Part shown: piece by piece, positions 53,159-61,286 of the stretch | How the letters are laid out: every line of letters begins with the position of its first letter | Position numbering within the stretch: position 1 is the first letter of the stretch | From: Paranoxybacillus sp035645275 | GTDB lineage: Bacteria > Bacillota > Bacilli > Bacillales > Anoxybacillaceae | Direction: 5' to 3' | DNA length: 64,000 bases | NCBI GenBank assembly: GCA_035645275.1 | Contig: DASQMX010000019.1 | Location: forward strand, 62,001-126,000 | Program-made: the position numbers and the translations under genes | Notes under the pieces: model-generated | The model's input: only the letters and a program-made list of their open reading frames with translations | The model's database searches: none | What the model was told of the DNA's origin: nothing

Positions 53159-53845
53159 ATGAAAACGCGTATCGTCATTATCGATGACCATCAACTGTTT
53201 CGTGAAGGTGTGAAACGAATTTTAGATTTTGAGGAAGACTTTGAAGTCGTAGCAGAAGGAGCGGACGGAAGCGAAGCATTAAACATTGTTGAGCAGTATA
53301 GACCGGATGTTGTCATCATGGATATTAATATGCCAAATATCAATGGAGTTGAGGCGACGCGCCAATTAGTAAAGACATATCCTGATACGAAAGTGATTAT
53401 CTTATCCATTCACGATGATGAAAACTATGTGACGCATGCTTTGCAAACAGGAGCAATGGGCTATTTATTAAAAGAAATGGATGCGGATGAATTAATTGAA
53501 GCGGTGAAAGTGGTGGCAGAGGGCGGTTCTTATCTGCATCCGAAAGTGACACATAATCTTGTTAAAGAATATCGTCGCTTGGCGGCAAAAGACCAAAATG
53601 GGGACTCTAAAGGCCAACAAAAGCAAGAAGTTCGCCTGCCGCTTCATTTACTAACGCGCCGCGAATGTGAAGTATTGCAGCTTCTCGCTGATGGAAAAAG
53701 CAACCGCGGCATCGGGGAAGCGTTGTTTATTAGCGAAAAAACGGTGAAAAACCATGTCAGCAATATTTTGCAAAAAATGAATGTCAACGATCGGACGCAA
53801 GCGGTTGTCATGGCGATTAAAAACGGATGGGTAGAAGTTCGTTAA
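53159..53845 (+). CDS. degU: response regulator DegU
   Basis: A 228-aa NarL-type regulator, 41 bp after degS. The receiver has the acidic pair in VIIDDHQLFREGVKRIL, the phosphorylated Asp in VVIMDINMPNINGVEA and the Lys in YLLKEMDADEL. The C-terminal LuxR-like HTH has LTRRECEVLQLLADGKSNRG and ISEKTVKNHVSNILQKMNVN. It closely follows B. subtilis DegU. In Bacillus DegU acts on degradative enzymes, flagellar genes and comK. The nearby flgM-flgL and comFA-comFC genes are plausible targets. Confidence 0.95.
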   Translation: MKTRIVIIDDHQLFREGVKRILDFEEDFEVVAEGADGSEALNIVEQYRPDVVIMDINMPNINGVEATRQLVKTYPDTKVIILSIHDDENYVTHALQTGAMGYLLKEMDADELIEAVKVVAEGGSYLHPKVTHNLVKEYRRLAAKDQNGDSKGQQKQEVRLPLHLLTRRECEVLQLLADGKSNRGIGEALFISEKTVKNHVSNILQKMNVNDRTQAVVMAIKNGWVEVR

Positions 53846-53881
53846 ACAACGGAATCTTAGCGTTTGTTATGGGCAGTGGAC

Positions 53882-54008
53882 AAAGAGGCTGAAAGTAAAG
53901 TGTCAGACCACACAACACAATATATAGGACACAACATTGGGTAATACTATATATTGTATATTGTGAAATAGACGTGAGGGCAGACACTTATGAATGCAGC
54001 CTCTTTTT
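53882..54008 (+). repeat. long hairpin repeat after degU, copy A
   Basis: The ends AAAGAGGCTG and CAGCCTCTTTTT pair. An inner arm (GTGTCAGACC against GGGCAGACAC) and the segment CACAACACAATATA-x-AGGACA are shared with copy B at 54937-55058, in the same orientation. It sits where the degU terminator is expected and probably also acts as one. Confidence 0.7.
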
Positions 54009-54075
54009 ATAATGCAAACTTGTCTGTTTTCATATACAATAAACCATATAGACTAAAAATAGAGGAAGGTATTTT

Positions 54076-54921
54076 ATGATGAAAACGGCAATTTTAACCG
54101 ATAGTACGGCCTATATTCCGCAAGATATTCGCGAAAAATTGCAGATACATATGATTCCTCTTAGCGTTGTGTTCGGCAATGAAACATACCGGGAAGAAGT
54201 AGACATCCATGCTGATGAATTTTACGAACAAGTGAGACAGCATGCTCAGCTTCCGACAACTTCTCAGCCTCCGCTTGGTTTATTTGTAGAAACGTTCGAA
54301 AAATTATCGAAAGATTACGATGCGGTCATTAGCATTCATCTTTCCAGCGGAATTAGCGGCACCTATCAAGGGGCTGTTTCAGCTGCCAATATGGTGGAAG
54401 GAATTAAAGTATATCCGTATGATTCTGAGATTAGCTGCATGGTGCAAGGTTTTTATGTCATTGAAGCAGCCAAGATGGCATTAGAAGGAAAAAGCCCTGA
54501 GGAAATTATCGCCCGCTTGGATGAAATGAAAAAGACCGTTCGCGCTTATTTTATGGTCGATGACTTATCGCACTTGCAGCGGGGCGGCCGCCTCAGCGGT
54601 GCGCAAGCGTTCATCGGAAGTTTATTGCAAGTGAAGCCGCTTCTTCATTTCGATAATAAGGTCATTGTGCCATTTGAGAAAATTCGCACGCGCAAAAAAG
54701 CAATTAAGCGCATCGAGGAGTTATTTGCTGAAGATGCAAGCACAGGTGTACCGATGAAGGCGGTCATCATTCATGCGAATCGCCCTGAAGAAGCGGAAGC
54801 TTGGAAAACTGAGCTTGCGCAAACTTATCCGCATGTAGAGTTTATGATTAGTTATTTCGGGCCAGTCATCGGCACTCACTTAGGTGAAGGCGCGCTTGGA
54901 CTTGGCTGGTATAAACTTTAA
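54076..54921 (+). CDS. DegV family fatty-acid-binding protein
   Basis: A 281-aa protein with ATG after AGAGGAAGGTATTTT. Family motifs are ILTDSTAYIPQDI, TTSQPPLGLFVE, HLSSGISGTYQGAV and YFMVDDLSHLQRGGRLSG, and VGTHLGEGALGLGW-like YFGPVIGTHLGEGALGLGW at the end. DegV proteins bind fatty acids for the FakA kinase. Position matches yviA next to degU in B. subtilis. The gene is framed on both sides by copies of the same hairpin repeat. Confidence 0.92.
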   Translation: MMKTAILTDSTAYIPQDIREKLQIHMIPLSVVFGNETYREEVDIHADEFYEQVRQHAQLPTTSQPPLGLFVETFEKLSKDYDAVISIHLSSGISGTYQGAVSAANMVEGIKVYPYDSEISCMVQGFYVIEAAKMALEGKSPEEIIARLDEMKKTVRAYFMVDDLSHLQRGGRLSGAQAFIGSLLQVKPLLHFDNKVIVPFEKIRTRKKAIKRIEELFAEDASTGVPMKAVIIHANRPEEAEAWKTELAQTYPHVEFMISYFGPVIGTHLGEGALGLGWYKL

Positions 54922-54936
54922 CATCATTCTAAGCGT

Positions 54937-55058
54937 AAGAGGCTGTCTCAAAAGCCAAGGGTCAGACCCCACAACACAATATAGGACATAATGTTGGATA
55001 AATGAGCTATATATTGTGAAACGCACGTGAGGTCAGACCCTTATGAGACAGCCTCTTA
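54937..55058 (+). repeat. long hairpin repeat after degV, copy B
   Basis: AAGAGGCTGTCTCA pairs with TGAGACAGCCTCTT, and AGGGTCAGACC with GGTCAGACCCT. The rest follows copy A (53882-54008). No coding capacity. MITE-like, doubling as the degV terminator. Confidence 0.7.
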
Positions 55059-55080
55059 TTTAGAATAGGAGAGGTATCGC

Positions 55081-56580
55081 ATGCGGTTTATCATCGAAAA
55101 TAACCGTCTCATTCCCGAGCCGCTGGCAAAAGAGCGGTGGGAAGAGGCAATGCCCATCAACTGTTTTGAGCATCTTCCTTCTTTTCCGATTTATCCTCAC
55201 TTTTCTTTCTCCGCTGAACTTCTCTCATTCCTTGAAGGGAAACAGCTGCTTCTTGATGAACTTCCTTTTCCCATCGAATTGCTTCAGGCGCATTATGAAC
55301 AAGGATATATCAGGTACGAAAAAGGCATTACGAAAACAACAAAAGGCTACCGCTGCGAACGGTGCGGCAATGGAGAAGCGCATTTCTTCGCTTCGTTTTT
55401 CTGTGCCCGTTGCCAGCAACGATGCACCTATTGCCGCAAATGCATTACGATGGGAAGAGTGAGTGGCTGCACGCCGCTTATTGTTTCATGCATACCGGTG
55501 AAAGGACAAACGTATGACAATGCGTTACATTGGCACGGCACGCTTTCATCAGGGCAGCAATCGGCGGCTGAAGCGGTTGTACAAGCGATAGAGCATAATG
55601 AGCAGCTGCTCGTTTGGGCGGTGTGTGGAGCGGGGAAAACAGAAGTGTTGTTTCCCGGAATCAACCGGGCGCTGCAGTTAGGAAAGCGTGTTTGCATCGC
55701 TACACCAAGGATGGATGTGGTACTCGAACTGGCGCCGCGCTTAAAACAAGCATTTCCTCATCTTCCTGTCATCGCTTTATATGGCGGCAGCGAAGACCGC
55801 GGCAAAACAGCACCGCTTGTGATTTCCACGACCCATCAACTGCTTCGTTTCTACAAAGCGTTTGATGTGATGATCATTGATGAAGTTGATGCGTTTCCGT
55901 ATTCCGTTGAGCCGATGTTACAGTATGCCGTGGAAAAAGCAAGAAAAGATCCGTCTTCCGTTATTTATTTAACGGCAACACCGAATCGAAAGTGGCAGCA
56001 AGACGTAAAAGAAGGAAAGCTCAAAGCGGTGACGATTCCGGCCCGCTACCACGGTTTTCCACTTCCAGTTCCCGCCTTTGAATGGTGTGGCAACTGGAGC
56101 AAAGCGGTAAAGAAGCAATCTTTGCCCCGCAATGTTCTTGCATGGATTCATGAGCGTCTTGTTGGGGGAAAGCAAGCCTTTCTATTTGTCCCGAACATAG
56201 AGCTTCTAGAGAAGATTGTTGCGATTTTAAAAAAGTTGGATGCAAAAATCGAAGGGGTTCACGCCGAAGACCCGGCAAGAAAAGAAAAAGTCGCCGCTTT
56301 CCGCAAAGGAGAACTTCCGCTTCTTGTGACGACAACGATTTTAGAGCGCGGCGTGACAGTCCCAAATATCGATGTTGCTGTACTCGGCGCCGAAGACCGC
56401 ATTTTTACGGAAGGGGCGCTCGTGCAAATTGCTGGGCGCGTGGGAAGAAGCGCACAATACCCAAGCGGCGATGTCCGTTTTTTTCATTACGGAAAAACGA
56501 AAGAAATGATTGCCGCGAAACAGCACATTGAGCGAATGAACAAAGAAGCAGCAAAAAGGGGGCTGTTAAACACAAAATGA
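55081..56580 (+). CDS. comFA: late competence protein ComFA, DNA translocase/helicase
   Basis: A 499-aa DEAD-type ATPase, somewhat longer than the 463 residues of B. subtilis. A four-to-eight-Cys zinc-binding region (CERCGNG, CARC, CTYCRKC) precedes the helicase core. The core has Walker A AVCGAGKTEV, a DEVD-type Walker B (MIIDEVDAFPY), YLTATPNRK and a C-terminal lobe with TTTILERGVTVPNIDVAV and QIAGRVGRS. ComFA drives uptake of transforming DNA at the membrane. The stop overlaps the comFC start by four bases (ATGA). Confidence 0.94.
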   Translation: MRFIIENNRLIPEPLAKERWEEAMPINCFEHLPSFPIYPHFSFSAELLSFLEGKQLLLDELPFPIELLQAHYEQGYIRYEKGITKTTKGYRCERCGNGEAHFFASFFCARCQQRCTYCRKCITMGRVSGCTPLIVSCIPVKGQTYDNALHWHGTLSSGQQSAAEAVVQAIEHNEQLLVWAVCGAGKTEVLFPGINRALQLGKRVCIATPRMDVVLELAPRLKQAFPHLPVIALYGGSEDRGKTAPLVISTTHQLLRFYKAFDVMIIDEVDAFPYSVEPMLQYAVEKARKDPSSVIYLTATPNRKWQQDVKEGKLKAVTIPARYHGFPLPVPAFEWCGNWSKAVKKQSLPRNVLAWIHERLVGGKQAFLFVPNIELLEKIVAILKKLDAKIEGVHAEDPARKEKVAAFRKGELPLLVTTTILERGVTVPNIDVAVLGAEDRIFTEGALVQIAGRVGRSAQYPSGDVRFFHYGKTKEMIAAKQHIERMNKEAAKRGLLNTK

Positions 56581-57290
56581 TGTATTTTTGTTTGATTTGC
56601 CATGCACCTTACAATCCTGTTGTTAGTTGGCAGCATGTATTAACATTAAGGAAACCTGATATTCTCTGCGAAAAATGCCGCCGCGCATTTTTACTCATTA
56701 GCGGGGAAATATGCGAGAGTTGCGGACGGCCTTTTCAGCATCTCGATTCATCTTATCGTCAAGGCTCGTTATGTATCGACTGCATTCGCTGGCAGGAAAA
56801 TGAGGATTGGAAAGATGTTTTAACGAAAAACCGCTCTGTTTATTTATATAACGATTTTATGAAAGAAGTAGTTTCACTTTGGAAGTTTCGCGGTGATTAC
56901 GCGATGGTCAAAGCGTTTCAAGACGATTTTTCCTGCATATTTTTCCAGCATTTTGATGATACGTTCCTCCTTGTTCCGATTCCTCTCAGCGCTGAGCGTT
57001 TATACGAACGAGGCTTTAACCAGGCAAAAGCGCTCGCCGAACTATTGAATCTCCCCATCCACGATATCCTCACACGTCATCACCACGAAAAACAATCAAA
57101 AAAATCACGTCGTGAGCGATTGCAAACGGAAAACCTATTTCAATTAGCGGAACCAATCTCTTTAGCGAACCGGCGCATTGTCCTCATCGACGACATTTAC
57201 ACGACAGGAACGACCTTAAGACATGCGGCGAAAGTGCTGCTTGAGGCGGGGGCGCTATCTGTTTCTTCATTCACATTGGCGAGAGGTTAA
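56577..57290 (+). CDS. comFC: competence protein ComFC, phosphoribosyltransferase-like
   Basis: A 237-aa protein. The N-terminal zinc-binding part has CLIC and CEKC, CESC and CIDC pairs. The C-terminal phosphoribosyltransferase domain has VPIPLSAERLYERGFNQAKAL and the PRPP loop VLIDDIYTTGTTLRHAA. ComFC acts with ComFA in DNA uptake. In B. subtilis comFB lies between the two; here comFA and comFC overlap directly, so comFB is absent. Confidence 0.94.
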   Translation: MMYFCLICHAPYNPVVSWQHVLTLRKPDILCEKCRRAFLLISGEICESCGRPFQHLDSSYRQGSLCIDCIRWQENEDWKDVLTKNRSVYLYNDFMKEVVSLWKFRGDYAMVKAFQDDFSCIFFQHFDDTFLLVPIPLSAERLYERGFNQAKALAELLNLPIHDILTRHHHEKQSKKSRRERLQTENLFQLAEPISLANRRIVLIDDIYTTGTTLRHAAKVLLEAGALSVSSFTLARG

Positions 57291-57349
57291 TATGTAGGGC
57301 GAACATGCCGATATTAAAAATAGTAAAGTTAGAGCGGAGCGTGAAATCA

Positions 57350-59212
57350 ATGCAAATTCGCAGCGATTGGATAAACAATCAGCCGATGATTAATGATTTA
57401 TCTTTTTCATTAAAAGAGGGAGATACGGTTTTTGCGGTCGTTAAAGAACGATTAAACAATAATGAAGCGATTTTAACGATTCGTGGGCAGGATGTACACG
57501 TTCGCTTTCAAGGCGAAATACCAAATGAAGAGCAATTTGCTGTGCAAATTACCGGAATAAAAGATGATGTTTTACAAGTGCAAGTCGTATCGCAGACAGC
57601 GGAAATGGCGACGAATCGTGCAGACACCGGGTTGCTTCCTGTTAGTGAATTAGAGAAAGCCGAACAAATCTTGCTAGCGCAAGGAATTCGCCTATCTAAG
57701 GAAGAGAAAGCGATATTAAGACGTTTTTTCGAAAAAGCGAAAGGAACGCTAAACGAAAAATTGGAAACGATACAGGCACTGGCTAATAAAAAGCTTGAAA
57801 TCACCGAATTACATTTACAATCCATCCATGAAGCGCTGCACGGTGAACCGTTCGGTGAGGTATTAACGCAGTTGGCCGATCACCTCGAGCTCTTGCCACA
57901 ATTACAATCCGCGGAGGAGAACAACCGAGAGTCTGTTAACACCGAAAAGAAGTTTTTCCATTCTCAAACGGAAACGGACTTATTAGAAGATCAATTGATC
58001 TCGCAACAAGAGCGCATTTTTGTCGGAACAGAAGCAACGAACGGGCAACAAACGGAACTGCCGTATTGGAATGAGGAATGGTTTCAAACCATACCTGCTC
58101 CAACAAAAGATATTATCGTTAAGACGGTTACGGAAAAGCTTTCGCAACTGACGCTTGATTTTAAAAAGTTACAAACAGAGATCAATAAAAAATTAGAAAA
58201 TGTTCGATTTTTGCTTGATAGCGGGCAAGTGCAGGCGCGCCAGCAGGCAAAGCAATTTATGGAGGCTGTGATTAACACATTGGATCGTGCCATTTTGCAA
58301 GGAGAATTTATGCTTTTTACCGACATGAAAACGGAGAAACAAATGCTTCAGGCAAGCGCGAAGTTAGCGGAAGCGAAGCAGCTGCTTACTGAGGGAAAGC
58401 CGAGCGAGGCTTTAAAAATCGTCAATGAAGTAAAGCAGTTTATGGAAAATCTTCGCTTTCAGCCGGCAGATGTAAAAATAAAGCATTTTGTTTCCACTTT
58501 TCATTTAAATGAGCAAGAAGCAACGCCAAAGCAGCAGCTTCTTTCGCAAATGGCAAGAACATTAAAACTTCCGCTAGGTGAGGAAGTTTCCGCCCGAAAT
58601 ATGTTTGAGCAATTTCGCCAATTAGGGTTTCAGCATGAAAAAGATGTTTCTCGAGCCTTATTGTTTAAGCAGCCAGCCATCGAGCCGCAAAATATAAAGG
58701 CGTTGTTAATGAAATTAAGCCAAGGAGAATCTGGCATAATCGCCCAGCAAGCCGAGCACGCTTTAACGAATATGACCGGTCAGCAGCTGTTAAGCAAATT
58801 TGACGCTAACCATCATATGCAAACGATGTTTTACCAATTGCCGATGTTATTGCAAGGGAAAATTGAAACCGTGAATGTTTATTTAAATTCCCGCAATGCT
58901 GGCGGCAAACTCGATTGGGAAAACTGCAGCTTGTACTTTTTATTTAATACTGAAAAATACGGGAAAATAGGAATTTTACTGCAAACGGCCGAGCGCAACT
59001 TAACGTTAACGATAAAAACAGATCATGAAGAGCTGTCTGAAATATTACGCCCGTTAACAGAGAGGGCTAAGGAAAACTTGGAAGCAATCGGCTACAATGT
59101 AAAAGGAATTACTTTTGCGAAAATGAATGAACAAGGAGAACAAAAAGCCGTTGCAGAAACAGCGCAAACAAAAGAAACAAATAGCGAGAAAGGTTATGAT
59201 GTTACGGTATGA
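57350..59212 (+). CDS. YlqG/FliK-like flagellar-related protein
   Basis: About 620 residues. ATG 57350 (MQIRSDWINNQ) is chosen by likeness to YlqG proteins; GGAG lies 10 nt upstream, and an earlier ATG at 57305 is possible. The N-terminal part has SLKEGDTVFAVVKERLNNNEA. A long helical, Gln- and Lys-rich middle follows. The C-terminal 100 residues (LLQGKIETVNVYLNSR, YGKIGILLQTAERNLT, and the ENLEAIGYNVKGITFAKM end) resemble the FliK C-terminal hook domain. In B. subtilis ylqG sits with ylqH elsewhere on the chromosome. The product is probably linked to type III export, but direct evidence is lacking. The stop overlaps the next start by four bases. Confidence 0.7.
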   Translation: MQIRSDWINNQPMINDLSFSLKEGDTVFAVVKERLNNNEAILTIRGQDVHVRFQGEIPNEEQFAVQITGIKDDVLQVQVVSQTAEMATNRADTGLLPVSELEKAEQILLAQGIRLSKEEKAILRRFFEKAKGTLNEKLETIQALANKKLEITELHLQSIHEALHGEPFGEVLTQLADHLELLPQLQSAEENNRESVNTEKKFFHSQTETDLLEDQLISQQERIFVGTEATNGQQTELPYWNEEWFQTIPAPTKDIIVKTVTEKLSQLTLDFKKLQTEINKKLENVRFLLDSGQVQARQQAKQFMEAVINTLDRAILQGEFMLFTDMKTEKQMLQASAKLAEAKQLLTEGKPSEALKIVNEVKQFMENLRFQPADVKIKHFVSTFHLNEQEATPKQQLLSQMARTLKLPLGEEVSARNMFEQFRQLGFQHEKDVSRALLFKQPAIEPQNIKALLMKLSQGESGIIAQQAEHALTNMTGQQLLSKFDANHHMQTMFYQLPMLLQGKIETVNVYLNSRNAGGKLDWENCSLYFLFNTEKYGKIGILLQTAERNLTLTIKTDHEELSEILRPLTERAKENLEAIGYNVKGITFAKMNEQGEQKAVAETAQTKETNSEKGYDVTV

Positions 59213-59466
59213 AAAACGGTTACCAACATTATTTTTCCGCGTTAACAAGCTATGAAGAAGGAGCCAATCAGCTTTCAGCGGCACCTTCGTCCAATGTAAG
59301 CGCCGCGAAGCAAATGATGGAAAGAGCGCAGCAACAAAACATTCCTTTGCAAAATGATCCATCGCTTGTTGAACATTTAGCGGACCCGGAAAACCGCGTT
59401 CCTTCACAGCTTTATGCAGTCATTGGAGAAATTTTAAAATTAATTAAGAGCATTGAACAACAATAG
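59209..59466 (+). CDS. FlhB C-terminal-like protein (YlqH family)
   Basis: An 85-aa protein translationally coupled to the gene before it. The part IPLQNDPSLVEHLADPENRV and PSQLYAVIGEILKLIKSIE matches the cytoplasmic C-terminal domain of FlhB/EscU switch proteins (IP-x-x-x-D-x-x-L, then IP-x-x-LY-x-x-V/I-x-E-x-L). The autocleavage NPTH motif is not present, nor is the membrane part. YlqH-type proteins are thought to stand in for or modulate the FlhB C-terminus. Function inferred. Confidence 0.75.
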   Translation: MKNGYQHYFSALTSYEEGANQLSAAPSSNVSAAKQMMERAQQQNIPLQNDPSLVEHLADPENRVPSQLYAVIGEILKLIKSIEQQ

Positions 59467-59477
59467 GAGAGATGGAT

Positions 59478-59915
59478 GTGGAAATTCAAAAAATCACAAA
59501 AACAAACATGACGAACGTAAGTAGAAAAGAAGCAACAGCATCAGCGTCTGTATCGTTTGCGGAAGTCGTGGCAAAGCGGAATGAAGAACTCGTACTTGAG
59601 CGGTTTCAGCAACTGGCGAAAGAAATTGAAGAACAAGGAAAAATTTTAGCGGAATCACGTTCGGTGGAAGATTTACGAAAATATAAAAAGCTTGTAAAAA
59701 AGTTACTTGATGATGTCGTAAAAAACGGACTGCAGCTCTCGGAGCAGCGCGGTTTCAACTGGAGCGGACGTTCACGGTTATATAAGATTGTGAAGGAAGT
59801 AGACAAAAAGTTAATTGATGTAACGAATGCCGTATTACAAAGAGAAAAAGAAGGAATTGACCTTTTAAGCACGATCGGGGAAATTCAAGGGTTAATTATC
59901 AATATTTATACGTAG
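59478..59915 (+). CDS. YaaR family protein (DUF327)
   Basis: About 145 residues. GTG 59478 lies 8 nt after AGGAG, whereas ATG 59472 is only 2 nt away, so the later start is preferred. The conserved core includes VEDLRKYKKLVKKLLDDVVK and GFNWSGRSRLYKIVKEVDKK, typical of YaaR. The protein is helical and cytoplasmic. In B. subtilis yaaR lies next to tmk and yaaQ; here it sits among flagellar genes, which hints at a flagellar or export-linked role. Unknown function. Confidence 0.82.
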   Translation: MEIQKITKTNMTNVSRKEATASASVSFAEVVAKRNEELVLERFQQLAKEIEEQGKILAESRSVEDLRKYKKLVKKLLDDVVKNGLQLSEQRGFNWSGRSRLYKIVKEVDKKLIDVTNAVLQREKEGIDLLSTIGEIQGLIINIYT

Positions 59916-59973
59916 ACGTTCTCCGTTTATCGTATAATGAAAGTAAAGAGAGATGGATAGGAGGGCGAAATTG

Positions 59974-60384
59974 ATGAAGTTAGAAAATTGCCCAAACTGC
60001 GGACGCTTATTTGTGAGAAATCAGTTTCGTGATATTTGTGAGAATTGTTATCGAGAAGAAGAAAAGGAGTTCGAGAAAGTTTATAATTTTTTGCGCAAAA
60101 GGGAAAACCGCCTGGCGACAATCGCGCAAATTGTAGAAGCAACGGGAGTTAAGGAATCGCTGCTGATGAAATTTATTAAAACTGGACGTCTAAAAATCGC
60201 ACAATTCCCGAATTTAGGCTACCCTTGCGACCGCTGCGGTGCGCTTATTCGTGAAGGAAAACTGTGCGTAAACTGTTCAACAGACTTGAATAAACAGTTA
60301 GAAATGCTGCAAAAGGAAGAAGAAATGAAAAAAAATCGCCAAATAAGAAGCATTTATTATACCAGAAAGGTTGGCGAGAATTAA
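59974..60384 (+). CDS. yvyF: flagellar operon protein YvyF (TIGR03826 family)
   Basis: About 136 residues. ATG 59974 lies 8 nt after AGGAGGG, so the longer frame is rejected. Two zinc-finger-like Cys sets (CPNC...CENC at 6-28 and CDRCG...CVNC near 88-105) flank an MarR/HTH-like helix stretch ATIAQIVEATGVKESLLMKF. It lies directly before flgM as in B. subtilis. YvyF-family proteins occur at the flgM locus but their role is not well defined. Confidence 0.9.
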   Translation: MKLENCPNCGRLFVRNQFRDICENCYREEEKEFEKVYNFLRKRENRLATIAQIVEATGVKESLLMKFIKTGRLKIAQFPNLGYPCDRCGALIREGKLCVNCSTDLNKQLEMLQKEEEMKKNRQIRSIYYTRKVGEN

Positions 60385-60397
60385 TTTTCATTTCTTG

Positions 60398-60424
60398 TAA
60401 ACAATCTTTTCTGTTTGCCGATAA
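60398..60424 (+). promoter_or_regulatory. sigma-D promoter of flgM
   Basis: TAAA, a 15-bp spacer and GCCGATAA match the Bacillus sigma-D consensus TAAA-N15-GCCGATAT almost exactly, about 46 bp upstream of flgM. In B. subtilis flgM is likewise under sigma-D, giving feedback through its own anti-sigma factor. Confidence 0.85.
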
Positions 60425-60469
60425 TATAGATAGGAGATACGGAAACGTCAGAGAAAAGGAGGGATTTTC

Positions 60470-60733
60470 ATGAGAATTAACCATCTTGGATCGATGAGCG
60501 TTAATCCTTATAGACGTCAGCTGGATAAAGACATGCAGGCGAAAAAGCCCGCAGTTATGCAAGATAAAGTGGAAATTTCTGCGACGGCGAAAGAGCTGCA
60601 GCAAGTTTCTCAATGGACGGTCGAGCATCAAGAGAAATTACGCAAGTTAAAAGAACAAGTGAAAAACGGAACATATAAAATTGATCCAGAGGCGATCGCA
60701 AAAAGTATATACAAGTTTTACTTTGAAAATTAA
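60470..60733 (+). CDS. flgM: anti-sigma-D factor FlgM
   Basis: An 87-aa protein, the usual size. ATG follows AAAAGGAGGGATTTTC. The N-terminus MRINHLGSMSVNPYRRQ and the C-terminal helices with KVEISATAKELQQVSQ and LKEQVKNGTYKIDPEAIAKS are family hallmarks. FlgM binds sigma-D until the hook is complete. A sigma-D promoter precedes it, and a weak terminator overlaps its stop. Confidence 0.95.
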   Translation: MRINHLGSMSVNPYRRQLDKDMQAKKPAVMQDKVEISATAKELQQVSQWTVEHQEKLRKLKEQVKNGTYKIDPEAIAKSIYKFYFEN

Positions 60734-60766
60734 ATCAGTATTCACATAATACTGGTTTAATTTTTA
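60729..60766 (+). terminator. weak terminator or attenuator after flgM
   Basis: ATTAAATCAGTAT / ATACTGGTTTAAT with a 7-nt loop and TTTT, overlapping the flgM stop codon. Partial read-through to flgN is expected. Confidence 0.6.
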
Positions 60767-60789
60767 TGTACTATTAAGGAGAGATTGGA

Positions 60790-61260
60790 TTGTCTGCCAA
60801 ACTATTAATCAAGCTGCTAGAAAAGCATGTGAAACTGCATAAAGGTCTGTTGGAGTTAGCGAACAAAAAAACGGAAGTATTAAAAAAAGGCGATATGGAA
60901 GCCCTCAGTGGAATCATGAAAGAAGAACAAAAATATATTGCAGCGATTAATCAAGTTGATCGGGAACGGATTCAGGTTGTTGAGGCGATGGTAAGCGAAT
61001 CGAACGAACGGACATTAACCACCTGTATTTCACAAACAGAGGGAACGGAACGAGCCATGCTTGAGAAACTGCGGGATGATTTAATAGCAGTCGTTTCTGA
61101 GTTAAAAAATATAAATCTATTAAACCAGCAGCTTACACAACAATCATTACAGTTCGTCACTGTCATGTTAGACACGCTCATGCCGCAGCCGCCCGAAATG
61201 AACTATGGAGCACCAAACAAAGCGACAACGGGACGCTCCTTATTCGATTCGAAAGCTTAA
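60790..61260 (+). CDS. flgN: flagellar chaperone FlgN
   Basis: A 156-aa helical protein that starts with TTG 60790, 8 nt after AAGGAG. The family pattern is a long N-terminal helix (LIKLLEKHVKLHKGLLELAN), then a second and third helix with LLNQQLTQQSLQFV near the end. FlgN (yvyG in B. subtilis) is the export chaperone for FlgK and FlgL, whose genes follow at once. Confidence 0.9.
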   Translation: MSAKLLIKLLEKHVKLHKGLLELANKKTEVLKKGDMEALSGIMKEEQKYIAAINQVDRERIQVVEAMVSESNERTLTTCISQTEGTERAMLEKLRDDLIAVVSELKNINLLNQQLTQQSLQFVTVMLDTLMPQPPEMNYGAPNKATTGRSLFDSKA

Positions 61261-61286
61261 AGTTTAAAGCATTGGAGGAACATGTG

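Noticed and set aside
53882..55058. deg-flanking repeats considered as IS terminal inverted repeats of one composite element carrying degV
   Set aside because: Both copies have the same orientation, each is itself palindromic, and degV is in its normal syntenic place.
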